Positions 22,492-32,382 of a stretch of DNA of 64,000 bases are shown in pieces (the first letter of the stretch is position 1; the number at the start of each line of letters is the position of its first letter). Made by a program: the position numbers and the translations under genes. The notes beneath the pieces are model-generated. The model saw only the letters and a list, made by a program, of their open reading frames with translations. It was not told where the DNA came from and searched no databases. This DNA is from Macrococcus sp. 19Msa1099 (GTDB lineage: Bacteria > Bacillota > Bacilli > Staphylococcales > Staphylococcaceae), in assembly GCA_019357535.2 (NCBI GenBank), contig CP079955.1, forward strand, positions 1,240,001 through 1,304,000. Reading direction: 5' to 3'.

Positions 22492-23307
22492 TTAACGTTG
22501 ATTCTCAGTAACAATCTTAATAATTTCGTTCGCTGTTTCTTCTATCGCTTTATTCGAAACATCAATCACCTTACATCCAATTCTATCGACAATCGAATGG
22601 AAATAGTCAAGTTCTTCATGAATACGGTCATCCTTAGCATAGTTCGCATCATTCTTTAACCCAAGTTGAGCAAGACGTTCCACTCTTATCTTGTTTAGCT
22701 TAGCTGGATCAATTTTTAAGGCGATGCACTTGGATGGATCTATATCAAACAGCTGCTCAGGTGGATCAACTTCGGGTACAAGCGGCACGTTCATTACCTT
22801 ATATCGCTTATGCGCTAAGTATTGACTTAGCGGCGTCTTAGATGTACGAGAGACGCCTACCAGCACGATATCTGCTTTAGCTAAACCACGCACATCTCTT
22901 CCGTCATCGTATTTTACGGCAAATTCAATGGCTTCTATTTTCTTGAAATAATCTTCATCTAACTTATGTACGATACCTGGTTCATTTAAGGGATGCTCGT
23001 CTAAAACATCAACCAGCACTGTCATCAAAGGACCCATTATATCGACACTCTTAATAGCAAAAGCCTCAAGCTGCTGCTGCATATACTTTCTGATCGCTGG
23101 TTTAACAAGTGTATAAACAACAATCGATTCCTGTTCCTTTGACAGATTAATAACTTCATCAACATTCTCGGTTGTCTCGATATAAGGTAGTCGTATCGTA
23201 TCAATCACATTATTAAGTAGATTAAATTGAGATACACATGCTTTCGTAACGAGTTCTGCAGTCTCCCCTACAGAATCCGATGCGATGATTAACCTAATTT
23301 CTTTCAT
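22492..23307 (-). CDS. yqfL: Pyruvate phosphate dikinase / PEP synthase regulatory protein
   Basis: Bifunctional serine/threonine kinase and Pi-dependent phosphorylase (DUF299) that switches PPDK off and on. It has 271 residues. The N-terminal [12 protein letters not shown] motif and the P-loop-like [15 protein letters not shown] are both typical. It lies directly downstream of ccpN, as in B. subtilis yqzB-yqfL, where both act in control of gluconeogenic carbon flow. No PPDK gene is in the window. Confidence 0.93.
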   Translation of the reverse strand: MKEIRLIIASDSVGETAELVTKACVSQFNLLNNVIDTIRLPYIETTENVDEVINLSKEQESIVVYTLVKPAIRKYMQQQLEAFAIKSVDIMGPLMTVLVDVLDEHPLNEPGIVHKLDEDYFKKIEAIEFAVKYDDGRDVRGLAKADIVLVGVSRTSKTPLSQYLAHKRYKVMNVPLVPEVDPPEQLFDIDPSKCIALKIDPAKLNKIRVERLAQLGLKNDANYAKDDRIHEELDYFHSIVDRIGCKVIDVSNKAIEETANEIIKIVTENQR

Positions 23308-23318
23308 AAATTTATCCC

Positions 23319-23951
23319 CTATTCATCCTCAATTAGTGACACAAAGGCACGCGTAATCGTTGTCTTAGTGATACGCCCTGTCACTTCATAATGTTCTCCT
23401 GACTTCTGTACAACTGGTAACGAATCAATCTGTTTCTCTATCAATAGATTTGCCGCATATATGAGCAGATCATCCTGTACACATACAGAAATATTTGGCA
23501 TACGGGACATAAAGACATTTACCGGCAGATTATGAATCTCCTGATTACCCATCGATGCACGGAGCAGATCTTTACGAGAGCATACACCAACAAGATGATT
23601 TTCATGATTTGTCACAAAAAGTGTACCTACATCCTCCAGAAACATCGTACAAATTGCATCATAAGCTGAAATGTCTTCGTGGATGACGACCGGTATAGAC
23701 TGAAAATCTTTCACCTTAAACTTCTTAATAGAAGCTGATAAGAGCTGTGTGCTTGACTTACCCGTGTAAAAGTAACCCACTCGTGGTCTCGCATCTAAGT
23801 AGCCAGCCATAGTCAGGATTGCTAAATCTGGTCTTAATGTTGCTCGTGTTAAACTCAATTTCTCAGCAATCTTCTCTCCAGTAATGGGGCCATTGTTTTT
23901 TACAATCTGTATTATCTTTTCCTGCCTTTTATTCAGTTCTATCGTAAACAC
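23319..23951 (-). CDS. ccpN: Transcriptional repressor CcpN (HTH + CBS domains)
   Basis: Represses gluconeogenic genes in Bacillus (gapB, pckA) independently of CcpA. An N-terminal helix-turn-helix ([21 protein letters not shown]) is followed by two CBS domains that sense nucleotides. I place the start at GTG 23951 ([10 protein letters not shown], 210 residues) by similarity to the family N-terminus. Longer frames to 24056 are excluded because a SigA promoter lies at 23979-24007. ATG 23960 and a non-standard ATA at 23942 (GGGGTG six bases before it) are alternatives. It is divergent from glyS. Confidence 0.88.
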   Translation of the reverse strand: MFTIELNKRQEKIIQIVKNNGPITGEKIAEKLSLTRATLRPDLAILTMAGYLDARPRVGYFYTGKSSTQLLSASIKKFKVKDFQSIPVVIHEDISAYDAICTMFLEDVGTLFVTNHENHLVGVCSRKDLLRASMGNQEIHNLPVNVFMSRMPNISVCVQDDLLIYAANLLIEKQIDSLPVVQKSGEHYEVTGRITKTTITRAFVSLIEDE

Positions 23952-23978
23952 CCCAAACATGCACAATTTAATAACTTT

Positions 23979-24007
23979 ATTATACCCATCAACTGCAATT
24001 TTTACAA
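23979..24007 (-). promoter_or_regulatory. SigA promoter of ccpN-yqfL
   Basis: On the minus strand TTGTAA (24007-24002) and TATAAT (23984-23979) are exactly 17 bases apart. The predicted start near 23972 limits where ccpN translation can begin. Confidence 0.78.
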
Positions 24008-24034
24008 ATGACATGTCTAACATCTTGAGTCTTA

Positions 24035-24204
24035 GTAAGAAAGATGATATATTCATATTAAGCGAGTTAAGGGTGGTGTGAGCTTAACAGAATAATTGGC
24101 GCAATATCATAACTTAACATTTATAAAAGTGAGTAAACACTAATTTGGGTGGAACCGCGGGTTTATATACTCGTCCCAAGGCTTGATTGCCTTGGGACTT
24201 TTTT
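24035..24204 (+). promoter_or_regulatory. Glycyl T-box riboswitch of glyS
   Basis: Leader RNA that senses uncharged tRNA-Gly and lets glyS be transcribed when it is bound. The T-box GGGTGGAACCGCGGG is at 24147-24161; its TGGAACC can pair with the tRNA 3' end. Stem I appears to be TAAG/CTTA, an AAAG/AA turn, ATGATAT/ATATCAT (24044-24050/24104-24110), and an apical stem GTTAAG/CTTAAC. The likely specifier is GGC (Gly) at 24098-24100. The terminator stem GTCCCAAGGC/GCCTTGGGAC (24173-24198) plus TTTTTT ends the module; TTGGG before the T-box and CCCAA form the alternative antiterminator. Confidence 0.9.
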
Positions 24205-24234
24205 GTTTACTCTAAATTAATAGGAGGTCATATT

Positions 24235-25623
24235 ATGGCAGAAAAAAACATGGAAACAATTGTTAATCTTGCAAAACACAGAGGCTTCGTCTTTCCTGGC
24301 AGCGAAATCTACGGTGGGCTTGCTAACACTTGGGATTACGGTCCGTTAGGTGTAGAACTTAAAAACAATGTAAAACGTGCATGGTGGCAAAAATTCGTTC
24401 AGCAATCACCTTATAACGTAGGTCTTGATGCCGCGATTCTGATGAACCCAAAAACTTGGGAAGCGAGTGGTCACTTATCTAACTTTAACGATCCTATGAT
24501 CGATAACAAAGATTCTAAGATTCGTTACCGTGCAGATAAATTAATTGAAGATTATATGCACGCACAAGGTGATGAACACTTTATCGCTGACGGTATGAGC
24601 TTTGACGAAATGAAACAATTTATCGATGACAAAGGGATTGTATGTCCTGTATCAGGTACAGCAAACTGGACTGAAATCCGTCAGTTCAACTTGATGTTCA
24701 AAACATTCCAAGGGGTCACTGAATCATCTACAAATGAGATTTTCTTACGCCCTGAAACAGCACAGGGTATCTTTGTAAATTACAAGAACGTTCAACGCTC
24801 AATGCGTAAGAAACTTCCATTCGGTATTGCACAAGTAGGGAAATCATTCCGTAATGAAATCACACCAGGTAACTTTATCTTCAGAACACGAGAATTCGAA
24901 CAGATGGAATTAGAATTCTTCTGTAAACCAGGCACTGAAATTGAGTGGCAGGAATACTGGAAGAACTTTGCAGCGAAATGGCTGAAAGATTTAGGTATTA
25001 AAGAAGAGAATACGAAACTTCGTGACCATGATGAAGACGAATTATCTCACTACTCTAATGCAACAACAGATATCGAATATAAGTTCCCATTCGGCTGGGG
25101 TGAGCTATGGGGTATCGCAAGCCGTACAGACTTCGACTTAAAAGCGCATATGGCAGCAAGTGGAGATGACTTCAGCTACCACGACCAGGAAACGAACGAA
25201 AAATATGTACCATACTGTATTGAACCCTCATTAGGGGCAGACCGTGTAACGTTAGCATTCTTATGCGATGCATTTGAAGAAGAGACATTAGAAGGTGGAG
25301 ATACACGTACAGTGATGCACTTCCATCCGGCACTCGCACCATATAAAGCTGCGATCTTACCACTGAGTAAAAAGCTCTCACCAGATGCGATGAAAGTATA
25401 TGAAGAACTCAGCACATACTTTGCCATCGACTTTGATGAAAGTCAGTCAATTGGTAAACGTTACAGAAGACAAGATGAAATCGGTACACCATTCTGTATC
25501 ACATTTGACTTTGATTCGTTAGAAGATAATCAAGTTACAGTTCGTGACCGTGATACGATGGAACAAGTACGTATGCCAATTAGCGAAGTAAAAGCATTTT
25601 TAGATGAAAAAATTAAGTTTTAA
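24235..25623 (+). CDS. glyS: Glycyl-tRNA synthetase, single-chain class II type
   Basis: Charges tRNA-Gly for translation, and probably for cell-wall bridge synthesis where that uses Gly-tRNA. It has 462 residues. Class II motif 2 is [25 protein letters not shown] and motif 3 includes [10 protein letters not shown]; the anticodon-binding domain is C-terminal. This is the homodimeric eukaryote/archaeal-like type, not the GlyQ/GlyS tetramer of Bacillus. The start at 24235 follows AGGAGGTCATATT; upstream codons lie in the T-box terminator. It runs opposite to its neighbours. Confidence 0.97.
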   Translation: MAEKNMETIVNLAKHRGFVFPGSEIYGGLANTWDYGPLGVELKNNVKRAWWQKFVQQSPYNVGLDAAILMNPKTWEASGHLSNFNDPMIDNKDSKIRYRADKLIEDYMHAQGDEHFIADGMSFDEMKQFIDDKGIVCPVSGTANWTEIRQFNLMFKTFQGVTESSTNEIFLRPETAQGIFVNYKNVQRSMRKKLPFGIAQVGKSFRNEITPGNFIFRTREFEQMELEFFCKPGTEIEWQEYWKNFAAKWLKDLGIKEENTKLRDHDEDELSHYSNATTDIEYKFPFGWGELWGIASRTDFDLKAHMAASGDDFSYHDQETNEKYVPYCIEPSLGADRVTLAFLCDAFEEETLEGGDTRTVMHFHPALAPYKAAILPLSKKLSPDAMKVYEELSTYFAIDFDESQSIGKRYRRQDEIGTPFCITFDFDSLEDNQVTVRDRDTMEQVRMPISEVKAFLDEKIKF

Positions 25624-25631
25624 AATGATAA

Positions 25632-25664
25632 AAGCGGGTTCATTTTCATGAACTCGCTTCTTTA
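25632..25664. terminator. Terminator shared by glyS and recO
   Basis: Stem AAGCGGGTTCA/TGAACTCGCTT-type pairing (one G-T pair) with a six-base loop and T-rich flanks, between the converging ends of glyS and recO. Confidence 0.8.
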
Positions 25665-26417
25665 TTTACAATTATCTAGTCTTCTCATCTGCTCCAGAAT
25701 CTTCCTAGACTTGATAAAGACACCTATAAATTCATCATACATCTTATACACGAGTGTTTCCATCTCGTCGATTAAACTGTGTTCAATATTTATAGAGCTT
25801 AAACTTTCAATCGGTACTTCACTGAGCAGATAAAGCATATAGAGACTCTTATTCGTCATAGGGATTGCATGTGGATCTTCATTGAGTGCCTCTTGCGTTA
25901 TCACGCTATTAAATTGAAACGAATACGCAATAAAATCTTTATGTGTCATGTTGCCATCATAAGTACTGTACTTAAAATTTGGTACATAGCCATAGAGCGG
26001 CATACATTTAATACTCACTAGCAGCGCAATAAGTCTCGCATTATCACTTCGCTCTATATGTGTCAACGCGACTTTAAGTAACTGATATACATATGGATTC
26101 GTCTCATCTTCTTCAAGTGCACGATCAATCAGTTCAACAACGTACTGTGCATACGTCATCACATAGATATCTTCACGTATTTCATAATGACTGTTAATTG
26201 TATCCACCGAAGACAATGTACCCATTCCTTTGAACTGAGAGAAAATAAACAAATTTTCATAGAACAAATCTAATCCCGCACCATACTTTGTTGATTTACG
26301 GGCATTCCTTGCCATTAACGCAACTTTAACCCCCGCTTCATTCAAAAAGGTGATAATCAGATGATTATCACCATAAGCGACACGTCTAATGACGATACCT
26401 ACAGCTTTCTTAAGCAT
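25662..26417 (-). CDS. recO: DNA repair protein RecO
   Basis: Recombination mediator that helps RecR load RecA on SSB-coated DNA. It has 251 residues: an N-terminal OB fold (VGIVIRRVAYGDNHLIITFLNEAGV), then a helical domain. The usual zinc-finger cysteines of some RecO proteins are not obvious. Its start codon overlaps the era stop as TAATG, so it is coupled to era. Confidence 0.93.
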   Translation of the reverse strand: MLKKAVGIVIRRVAYGDNHLIITFLNEAGVKVALMARNARKSTKYGAGLDLFYENLFIFSQFKGMGTLSSVDTINSHYEIREDIYVMTYAQYVVELIDRALEEDETNPYVYQLLKVALTHIERSDNARLIALLVSIKCMPLYGYVPNFKYSTYDGNMTHKDFIAYSFQFNSVITQEALNEDPHAIPMTNKSLYMLYLLSEVPIESLSSINIEHSLIDEMETLVYKMYDEFIGVFIKSRKILEQMRRLDNCK

Positions 26418-27319
26418 TAATACTCGTCTTCTCTATAGCCAATTTGTCGTATGAAATTCGGTTTATTTCTCCAGTCCTTCTGTACTTTCACCCATAGCTC
26501 CAAATACACTTTAGAACCTAGTAACATCTCGATATCTTTACGGGCAAGCTGTCCGATCTTTTTAAGCATTGACCCTTGTTTACCGATAATAATCCCTTTT
26601 TGAGAATCTCGTTCGATATAGATCGTCGCTTCAATATGAACACGTTCTTCTGATTCTTTGACCATCTTCTCCACCTGCACACCAATTGCATGCGGGATTT
26701 CCTGGCTTGTTAAATGAAGCGCTTTTTCACGGATAAGTTCTGCCACGATAAACTCTTCCGGATGATCTGAAATCTGATCTTTCGGATAGTACATCGGTCC
26801 TTCCGGCATATATCCTTCAATGACTTTTACAAGATGGTCAACATTATTACCTTGTAATGCTGAAATCGGTACAATCTCTGCAAACGGCAATAAGTCCTTA
26901 TACTTCTCAATTTCTTTAATCAGCTCGTCAGGATGTATCTTATCGATTTTGTTTAATACTAAGAATATCGGTGTGCGGTTATTCTTAAGTAGTTCAATAA
27001 TAAATTCATCTCCACGGCCGATACTCTCTTCTACATTGACCATGAACATGATTGCATCAACTTCACGTAACGTGTTCTTCGCTACTTTCATCATATAATC
27101 ACCAAGCATATGTTTCGGTTTATGAATACCAGGTGTATCGATAAAGATGATTTGTGACTGTTCTGTCGTTAAAACACCTTGTACTTTATTGCGTGTCGTC
27201 TGTGCTTTATCTGACATTATCGCTACTTTCTGTCCAAGTACTTTATTCATAAATGTAGATTTCCCTACATTCGGGCGTCCAATAATCGCAACAAACCCTG
27301 ACTTAAATTCATTTGACAT
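26417..27319 (-). CDS. era: GTPase Era
   Basis: Essential GTPase of 30S ribosome assembly that binds the 16S rRNA 3' end. It has 300 residues: G1 GRPNVGKS (14-21), G3 DTPG (61-64), G4 NKID (123-126), and a C-terminal KH domain with [14 protein letters not shown]. It overlaps cdd (stop/start TAATG) and recO (TAATG). The ybeY-dgkA-cdd-era-recO order is conserved in Firmicutes. Confidence 0.97.
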   Translation of the reverse strand: MSNEFKSGFVAIIGRPNVGKSTFMNKVLGQKVAIMSDKAQTTRNKVQGVLTTEQSQIIFIDTPGIHKPKHMLGDYMMKVAKNTLREVDAIMFMVNVEESIGRGDEFIIELLKNNRTPIFLVLNKIDKIHPDELIKEIEKYKDLLPFAEIVPISALQGNNVDHLVKVIEGYMPEGPMYYPKDQISDHPEEFIVAELIREKALHLTSQEIPHAIGVQVEKMVKESEERVHIEATIYIERDSQKGIIIGKQGSMLKKIGQLARKDIEMLLGSKVYLELWVKVQKDWRNKPNFIRQIGYREDEY

Positions 27320-27723
27320 TATTTCAAATCCTTTCCTGAGAAACCAAGCGGCAATAAATCGTCGACAGTACGTGCGATAACATCACCTTTAACATTCGTT
27401 AAGAATACAGGCATTTCATCATCGCATAACTCCTTGATCACTTGTCGACATGAACCACATGGCGATGATGGTGCATCAGTATCTGTTGTAACAACCAATA
27501 CTTCAAACTCACCTGGCTTATAACCATCTGCAATCGCCGATACTAGCGCTGTACGCTCCGCACAGATGCAGTCACCATATGCAGCATTCTCTACGTTACA
27601 ACCATCGAAAGTTTTGCCGTCCTTCGTAATTAAATAGGCACCTACTTTAAAGTTTGAATACGGTGCATGTGCTTTTTCCTGAGCGCGAATTACGCCCTTT
27701 AACCATTCCTGTTTGAATTCCAT
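27319..27723 (-). CDS. cdd: Cytidine deaminase
   Basis: Zinc enzyme that deaminates cytidine and deoxycytidine to uridines in pyrimidine salvage. It has 134 residues. The catalytic motif is C54-A-E56, and zinc ligands P88-C89-G-S-C92 complete the site. The start at ATG 27723 ([10 protein letters not shown]) has AGGAGG seven bases upstream; the ATG at 27729 is too close to it. The end overlaps the era start by one base. Confidence 0.95.
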   Translation of the reverse strand: MEFKQEWLKGVIRAQEKAHAPYSNFKVGAYLITKDGKTFDGCNVENAAYGDCICAERTALVSAIADGYKPGEFEVLVVTTDTDAPSSPCGSCRQVIKELCDDEMPVFLTNVKGDVIARTVDDLLPLGFSGKDLK

Positions 27724-27734
27724 GATCATTCCTC

Positions 27735-28082
27735 CTAGAATAACTTCAATATGTACGGTATAAAAATAATCATACCAATAAGCAGGCTCATCATGGATGC
27801 AATTAATACCGCAAGACTTGCTGTGTCTTTTGCGTACTTCGCTAACGGGTGATACTCATCTGTTACGAGATCTACAACATATTCAACAGACGTATTGATC
27901 ACTTCCATAAAGAGAACTGCACTTATTGCAATAATGATAAACAACCATTCCGTTCTCGTGATATTAAATAATACACTAATAATGATTACGAATAAAGCAG
28001 CAATTAAATGCAGGATAAAATTTTTATCCTTTTGTAATAATATAACAAGTCCTGCAATTGGATGTTTAAATCGTTTGATCAT
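27735..28082 (-). CDS. dgkA: Undecaprenol kinase (DgkA family)
   Basis: Small membrane kinase that phosphorylates undecaprenol, feeding the lipid carrier for cell-wall synthesis. It has 115 residues with three transmembrane helices. The family motif [14 protein letters not shown] and [13 protein letters not shown] (catalytic and metal residues) are intact. The ATG overlaps the ybeY TGA as ATGA. Gram-positive DgkA uses undecaprenol rather than diacylglycerol; that substrate is inferred from the family. Confidence 0.92.
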   Translation of the reverse strand: MIKRFKHPIAGLVILLQKDKNFILHLIAALFVIIISVLFNITRTEWLFIIIAISAVLFMEVINTSVEYVVDLVTDEYHPLAKYAKDTASLAVLIASMMSLLIGMIIFIPYILKLF

Positions 28083-28543
28083 ACATCTCTTCGTAATCCG
28101 AATGCATTTAATATTTCATCCTGACGCCCAAACATACGTGTTTCATCTGCTTCATTCATATGATCATATCCTAGAAGATGTAGTAAACCATGCAACGATA
28201 AGAAACCTAGCTCACGCTCAAAAGAATGACCATACTCTTCAGCCTGTTCCAAAGCTCTTTTTACACAGATAATGATGTCTCCCAGCACACGTGGTGCATC
28301 AGGCATTTCAAAGTCATCCTCGCCTTCTTCAAGGGCAAAACTGATGACGTCTGTTACTGCATCCTTATTGCGGTATGCTTTATTAATTGCCTGAATTTCA
28401 TTTTCGTCTACAAATGACACTGCAACTTCAGCCTCTTCATTAATTCCTTCCTGCTCGGCAGCAAAAATGAGCAAACGCTCAATTTCTGGTAAGTGCTTTG
28501 CATCAATTTGTGCATTATCATCAATAAAATCTACTGTTAACAT
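28079..28543 (-). CDS. ybeY: Endoribonuclease YbeY (16S rRNA maturation)
   Basis: Metal-dependent RNase in 16S rRNA 3' maturation and ribosome quality control. It has 154 residues. The metal-binding motif H118-GLLH122-LLGYD-H128 is complete. GAAGGAGACG precedes the ATG, which directly abuts the phoH stop. Expected pgpH (yqfF), which lies near phoH in Bacillus, is absent. Confidence 0.95.
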   Translation of the reverse strand: MLTVDFIDDNAQIDAKHLPEIERLLIFAAEQEGINEEAEVAVSFVDENEIQAINKAYRNKDAVTDVISFALEEGEDDFEMPDAPRVLGDIIICVKRALEQAEEYGHSFERELGFLSLHGLLHLLGYDHMNEADETRMFGRQDEILNAFGLRRDV

Positions 28544-29488
28544 TTAAACGTCTCCTTCGTATGCATTGATTATCTTTCCAACGAGCGGGTGTCTCACAAC
28601 ATCAGCACCATCAAAATAATGGATTTCTATCCCTTTTACACCGTTTAAGCGGTGAACCGCTTCAATCAGACCACTCTTAACACCTTTAGGTAGGTCAATT
28701 TGTGTTTCATCACCCGTAATGACCATCTTAGAGCCAAACCCTAGTCGTGTTAAGAACATCTTCATTTGAGCATGTGTCGTATTCTGTGCCTCATCCAATA
28801 TAACGAAGGCATCTTCTAATGTACGGCCACGCATATATGCAAGCGGTGCAATTTCAATCACCCCACGTTCAATGAGTCGAGCTGTATGCTCTGCACCGAG
28901 TACAAAATGCAAGCCATCATATAACGGACGTAAGTATGGATCTACCTTCTCTTTCAAGTCTCCGGGTAAGAATCCAAGGGACTCACCCGCTTCAACAGCT
29001 GGACGTGTTAATACGATACGCTTCACCTTTCCGCTACGTAAACTCTGGGCGGCCATTACAACTGCTAGAAATGTCTTCCCTGTCCCAGCAGGTCCAATAC
29101 CAATCACGAGATCATTCTTCTTTATCTGATGGGCATATAATCGTTGACCCATCGTCTTTGCACGGATAGACTTTCCAGTAGCGTCTTTCGTTATTTCTTC
29201 ATCGTACAGATCACTTAAATAATGAATCGTGCCTTTCTCAGACATCTGAACAGCAGACTGTACATCACGTAACGTAATATTCGTACCTTTTTGAATAATC
29301 TTAAGCAAACTTCTGATAACGACCTCAGCCTTCGAAATCGCATCAGCTTGACCATGTATCGTAAGTTCCTGACCACGCGTATGCAATTCCACACCATAAA
29401 ATTCCTCAAGATAATTTAAATGTTCGTCGTTATTGCCAAGCATTGCCTGGGCTTCATTTATATTGTCAAAGCGAATGATATCAGACAT
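28544..29488 (-). CDS. phoH: PhoH family ATPase
   Basis: Cytosolic P-loop ATPase of unknown process, often linked with ybeY in RNA metabolism. It has 314 residues: an N-terminal KH-like region (about 1-95), Walker A GPAGTGKT (132-139), and Walker B/DEAQN (FVILDEAQNTTHAQMKMFL). AAAGGAG precedes the ATG. It is first gene of the phoH-ybeY-dgkA-cdd-era-recO run. Confidence 0.95.
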   Translation of the reverse strand: MSDIIRFDNINEAQAMLGNNDEHLNYLEEFYGVELHTRGQELTIHGQADAISKAEVVIRSLLKIIQKGTNITLRDVQSAVQMSEKGTIHYLSDLYDEEITKDATGKSIRAKTMGQRLYAHQIKKNDLVIGIGPAGTGKTFLAVVMAAQSLRSGKVKRIVLTRPAVEAGESLGFLPGDLKEKVDPYLRPLYDGLHFVLGAEHTARLIERGVIEIAPLAYMRGRTLEDAFVILDEAQNTTHAQMKMFLTRLGFGSKMVITGDETQIDLPKGVKSGLIEAVHRLNGVKGIEIHYFDGADVVRHPLVGKIINAYEGDV

Positions 29489-29547
29489 TCAAAAACTCCT
29501 TTATTTATCGTTACCTTAACTTTATCAGTTTGGGAAATAACACACAA

Positions 29548-29967
29548 TTATTTTATATCAGCGACTCTATCAAGCATTGAATCGGCTAAACTGAAGTTCT
29601 GAATGCGAATATCCGGATTAACCTTCTTCAAGTGCGCAATAAATTCTAAGGTTAACTTAGGTTTCACAACAACCTTCTGCTCTTTACCATAAATTTCTAC
29701 CAGCACATTATCTCGTACTTTCACACAATTTAACAATTCAATATCATGAATATTAATCGCTTTACGCTCAAAACCTTTCGTAATATTAAGCGCATTTCCC
29801 TCTATATCATAAAATTCATTTAACAGCGTATAGATAAGGAGACTCCCAAGTACAAAAGAAGCGACACCACTCGTCAATGGATTTAAATAGAATGCAATGG
29901 AAACGAGTGTAACAATAATGACGAGTAGCGACTTCTGAAATGAATTGACGATACTTTTATATCTCAT
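29548..29967 (-). CDS. Uncharacterised membrane protein with PH-like cytosolic domain
   Basis: I do not recognise this gene with certainty. It has 139 residues: two hydrophobic helices (about 12-46) then a soluble domain of about 85 residues with the pattern ITKGFERKAINIHDIELLNCV, typical of small bacterial PH-like (SunI/bPH-type) proteins. AGAGGTGATGG precedes the ATG, and an extended -10 (TGATAAAAT) lies further upstream. It occupies the place of yqfC/yqfD sporulation genes in the Bacillus order. Function unknown. Confidence 0.7.
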   Translation of the reverse strand: MRYKSIVNSFQKSLLVIIVTLVSIAFYLNPLTSGVASFVLGSLLIYTLLNEFYDIEGNALNITKGFERKAINIHDIELLNCVKVRDNVLVEIYGKEQKVVVKPKLTLEFIAHLKKVNPDIRIQNFSLADSMLDRVADIK

Positions 29968-30060
29968 GCCATCACCTCTTACCTCTATTTTATCAAATTT
30001 TATTCATGATACGTTAATAGTTTCTCTATAAACTAATAAATTATCATCATTAAAATTAAA

Positions 30061-30093
30061 AAACCTTAAGTGACTGAAACAATCACTTAAGGT
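30061..30093 (-). terminator. Terminator after the hypothetical gene at 30.1 kb
   Basis: A perfect 12-bp stem AACCTTAAGTGA/TCACTTAAGGTT with a nine-base loop, followed on the minus strand by TTTTTAATTTT. It ends the yqeZ-floA-hypothetical unit. Confidence 0.88.
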
Positions 30094-30099
30094 TAACCA

Positions 30100-30642
30100 T
30101 TATTGCATTGATTTCGGCTTGCCGAGCACTTCGCTCATAATAATACCATTTAATACTGCAGCTTTGTCAAACGTCAAATCGTCTACTGCAACTTCAATGT
30201 CCTGTGCCATCACTAAACTTTGAATGCGATTCTGTTTTTGGCGTGGTGTGAGATTCTGATCATTTTCAATTTTGTAGATTTGTTCAGCCAACGTGAAAGT
30301 TTGGGTTACAACTGTCTCACTCTGTCTTGAAAGACTTGCTTGTTCTGCCTTTGCTTTCACATTCTCTCTTATATTGCTTTGATGCTGCACAACTTTCTTC
30401 GGCTTCACTTGACCAACTGTCTGCCCACGCGCTTGAGTAGTGGCATTACGAGTCGACTTATCATTCATACCTTGATTTATCGTTGCCTCGATTTGCTGTA
30501 ACTGTTTCTGAAATTCTGATCGCAAACCTTTTGATGTTCCAGCCTTTTTACCAGGAGCGGTCTTTTTCTTATCATTATCTAACAAAGAAGACACACCGCT
30601 AATTACCGCAATCAATATAAATATTATCGTACCTACACTCAT
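30100..30642 (-). CDS. Uncharacterised protein with N-terminal membrane anchor, downstream of floA
   Basis: Not recognised. It has 180 residues: a single N-terminal transmembrane helix (about 3-20), a basic Ala/Gly/Lys-rich stretch, then a Gln-rich, probably coiled-coil region (EFQKQLQQIEATINQGMN) and a helical C-terminus containing LTPRQKQNRIQSLVMAQDI. AAAGGGTGATTAC precedes the ATG, 11 bases after the floA stop, so it belongs to the yqeZ-floA transcript. The position suggests a role with flotillin membrane domains, but this is only inference. Confidence 0.72.
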   Translation of the reverse strand: MSVGTIIFILIAVISGVSSLLDNDKKKTAPGKKAGTSKGLRSEFQKQLQQIEATINQGMNDKSTRNATTQARGQTVGQVKPKKVVQHQSNIRENVKAKAEQASLSRQSETVVTQTFTLAEQIYKIENDQNLTPRQKQNRIQSLVMAQDIEVAVDDLTFDKAAVLNGIIMSEVLGKPKSMQ

Positions 30643-30653
30643 GTAATCACCCT

Positions 30654-31643
30654 TTATTTTTTAGGCGTATCATCATTCTTATCTGTCATCTTGTTAATCG
30701 CGTTGCGCATACCTGTATCTGATTCGATATTCTTTAAGTTATAGTATTCTTTAACACCGATATTACCAGACTTTAATGCTTCAGCCATTGCAAGCGGCAC
30801 TTCTGCTTCCGCTTCCACAACTTTCGCACGCATCTCTTGAACACGCGCTTTCATCTCTTGCTCCTGCGCAACCGCCATCGCACGTCGTTCTTCAGCTTTC
30901 GCCTGTGCGATATTCTTATCTGCCATCGCTTGCTCTGTCTGAAGATCTGCACCAATATTCTTACCGATATCTACATCAGCAATATCAATCGACAGAATCT
31001 CAAACGCTGTTCCAGAGTCTAAACCTTTTCCTAATACTGTCTGAGAAATCATATCCGGGTTCTCTAATACAGATGTGTGGGAACGACTTGAACCGATTGT
31101 CGAAACGATACCTTCTCCGACACGGGCTACAATCGTCTCTTCACCTGCACCACCAACAAGGCGCTCGATGTTTGCACGCACTGTAATACGCGCTTTCGCC
31201 TTAACTTCAATACCATTCATCGCAACGCCGGCGATAAATGGCGTTTCTATAACTTTCGGGTTAACTGACATCTGTACCGCCTCTAACACGTCACGTCCTG
31301 CTAAATCAATCGCAGCACCACGCTCGAAAGGTAAGTTAATGTCTGCACGTTGTGCTGCAATAATTGCATCTACGACGCGGTCAACGTTCCCACCTGCTAA
31401 ATAATGCGACTCTAACTGGTTCGTCGTCAATGATAAACCTGCTTTATGCGCCTTAATCAATGGATCAATAACGCGACGTGGCGATACACGACGTAAACGC
31501 ATACCAACAAGTGTACCAATGCCGACTTTAACACCTGCAGCTAACGCTGAAATCCATAACCCTACTGGTACAAACGAGAATAATATCATCAAGAAGACGA
31601 TAACGATAAATGTAATTATTCCAATACCTATTAAACCTGACAT
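30654..31643 (-). CDS. floA: Flotillin-like protein FloA
   Basis: Membrane scaffold that forms functional membrane microdomains. It has 329 residues: an N-terminal hydrophobic hairpin (about 3-45), an SPFH/PHB domain ([25 protein letters not shown]), and a C-terminal Ala/Glu-rich coiled coil with EA repeats ([20 protein letters not shown]). AAAGGAGTGG precedes the ATG. It follows the NfeD-family gene yqeZ, the usual partner. Confidence 0.95.
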   Translation of the reverse strand: MSGLIGIGIITFIVIVFLMILFSFVPVGLWISALAAGVKVGIGTLVGMRLRRVSPRRVIDPLIKAHKAGLSLTTNQLESHYLAGGNVDRVVDAIIAAQRADINLPFERGAAIDLAGRDVLEAVQMSVNPKVIETPFIAGVAMNGIEVKAKARITVRANIERLVGGAGEETIVARVGEGIVSTIGSSRSHTSVLENPDMISQTVLGKGLDSGTAFEILSIDIADVDIGKNIGADLQTEQAMADKNIAQAKAEERRAMAVAQEQEMKARVQEMRAKVVEAEAEVPLAMAEALKSGNIGVKEYYNLKNIESDTGMRNAINKMTDKNDDTPKK

Positions 31644-31660
31644 TCATTCCACTCCTTTAT

Positions 31661-32290
31661 TTATAATGTTTTTACTACAACACGCGTACCTTCAACCTCG
31701 GTTATCTTCACCGAAGTATCTTTTTTGATAAATGCACCTTCACTCACGGCGTCAATACGCTTATCATTATGCACGATAATACCAGAAGGTCTTAAGTCAG
31801 TTAGACAAACAGCTACCTGCCCTACTAAATATGACCTGTCATCATGAGATGTGTAGCCTGCCTCCTTATTCGTTGAGTCATGTAACACGACTTGCTGAAG
31901 CAGAGGAACTCTCTTCTTGAAAAACTTCACTATGATCACCCATTCTATAAGTGCGACGATTAAACAGATCGATACGAATAAAGTCATCATCGTCATGTTG
32001 TCTCCAATAAGCAGAAAACTGATGATAATGCATATAATACCGATAATTCCAATAATAGCACCGATAATAAACAACTCTAAAATGACAAGAAGTATACCAC
32101 CGATAAACAAAATAATCGCCAGTGCTTCCATATCACCGTTATAGATGTTCATGACAAAAAATAATAAACTCGCAATTGCGCATATTATTCCAGCACTGCT
32201 GATTCTCGGAGTATAAAGCTGCCATATGCATGACACTGTCATAACAATCATTAACATAAGCAGGATGATATCCTGTAATTGTAAATCCAA
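31661..32290 (-). CDS. yqeZ: NfeD family membrane protein (YqeZ)
   Basis: Partner of flotillins at membrane microdomains. It has 209 residues: four or five transmembrane helices (about 7-130), then a C-terminal OB-fold (YLVGQVAVCLTDLRPSGIIVHNDKRIDAVSEGAFI). It is the short form without the N-terminal serine-protease domain. The start is TTG at 32290, five bases after AGGAGGTG. It heads the operon with floA. Confidence 0.9.
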   Translation of the reverse strand: MDLQLQDIILLMLMIVMTVSCIWQLYTPRISSAGIICAIASLLFFVMNIYNGDMEALAIILFIGGILLVILELFIIGAIIGIIGIICIIISFLLIGDNMTMMTLFVSICLIVALIEWVIIVKFFKKRVPLLQQVVLHDSTNKEAGYTSHDDRSYLVGQVAVCLTDLRPSGIIVHNDKRIDAVSEGAFIKKDTSVKITEVEGTRVVVKTL

Positions 32291-32382
32291 CTGAACACCT
32301 CCTTATTTTCATTATACAGAAAATTCACTCACAATATATGTATAAACATAAAATTTATGAAAAATTCACAAATAACAGTTAC

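Noticed and set aside
24025-24053. TTGAGT-17-TATATT as the promoter of glyS
   Set aside because: Good spacing and an extended -10, but the RNA would start inside the predicted Stem I of the T-box and remove one side of the ATGATAT/ATATCAT helix. I left the glyS promoter unassigned.
30776-31404. Overlapping open frames antisense to floA, and similar long antisense frames at many genes
   Set aside because: They have no ribosome binding sites, odd composition and lie fully opposite strongly recognised genes. They are shadows of codon bias.
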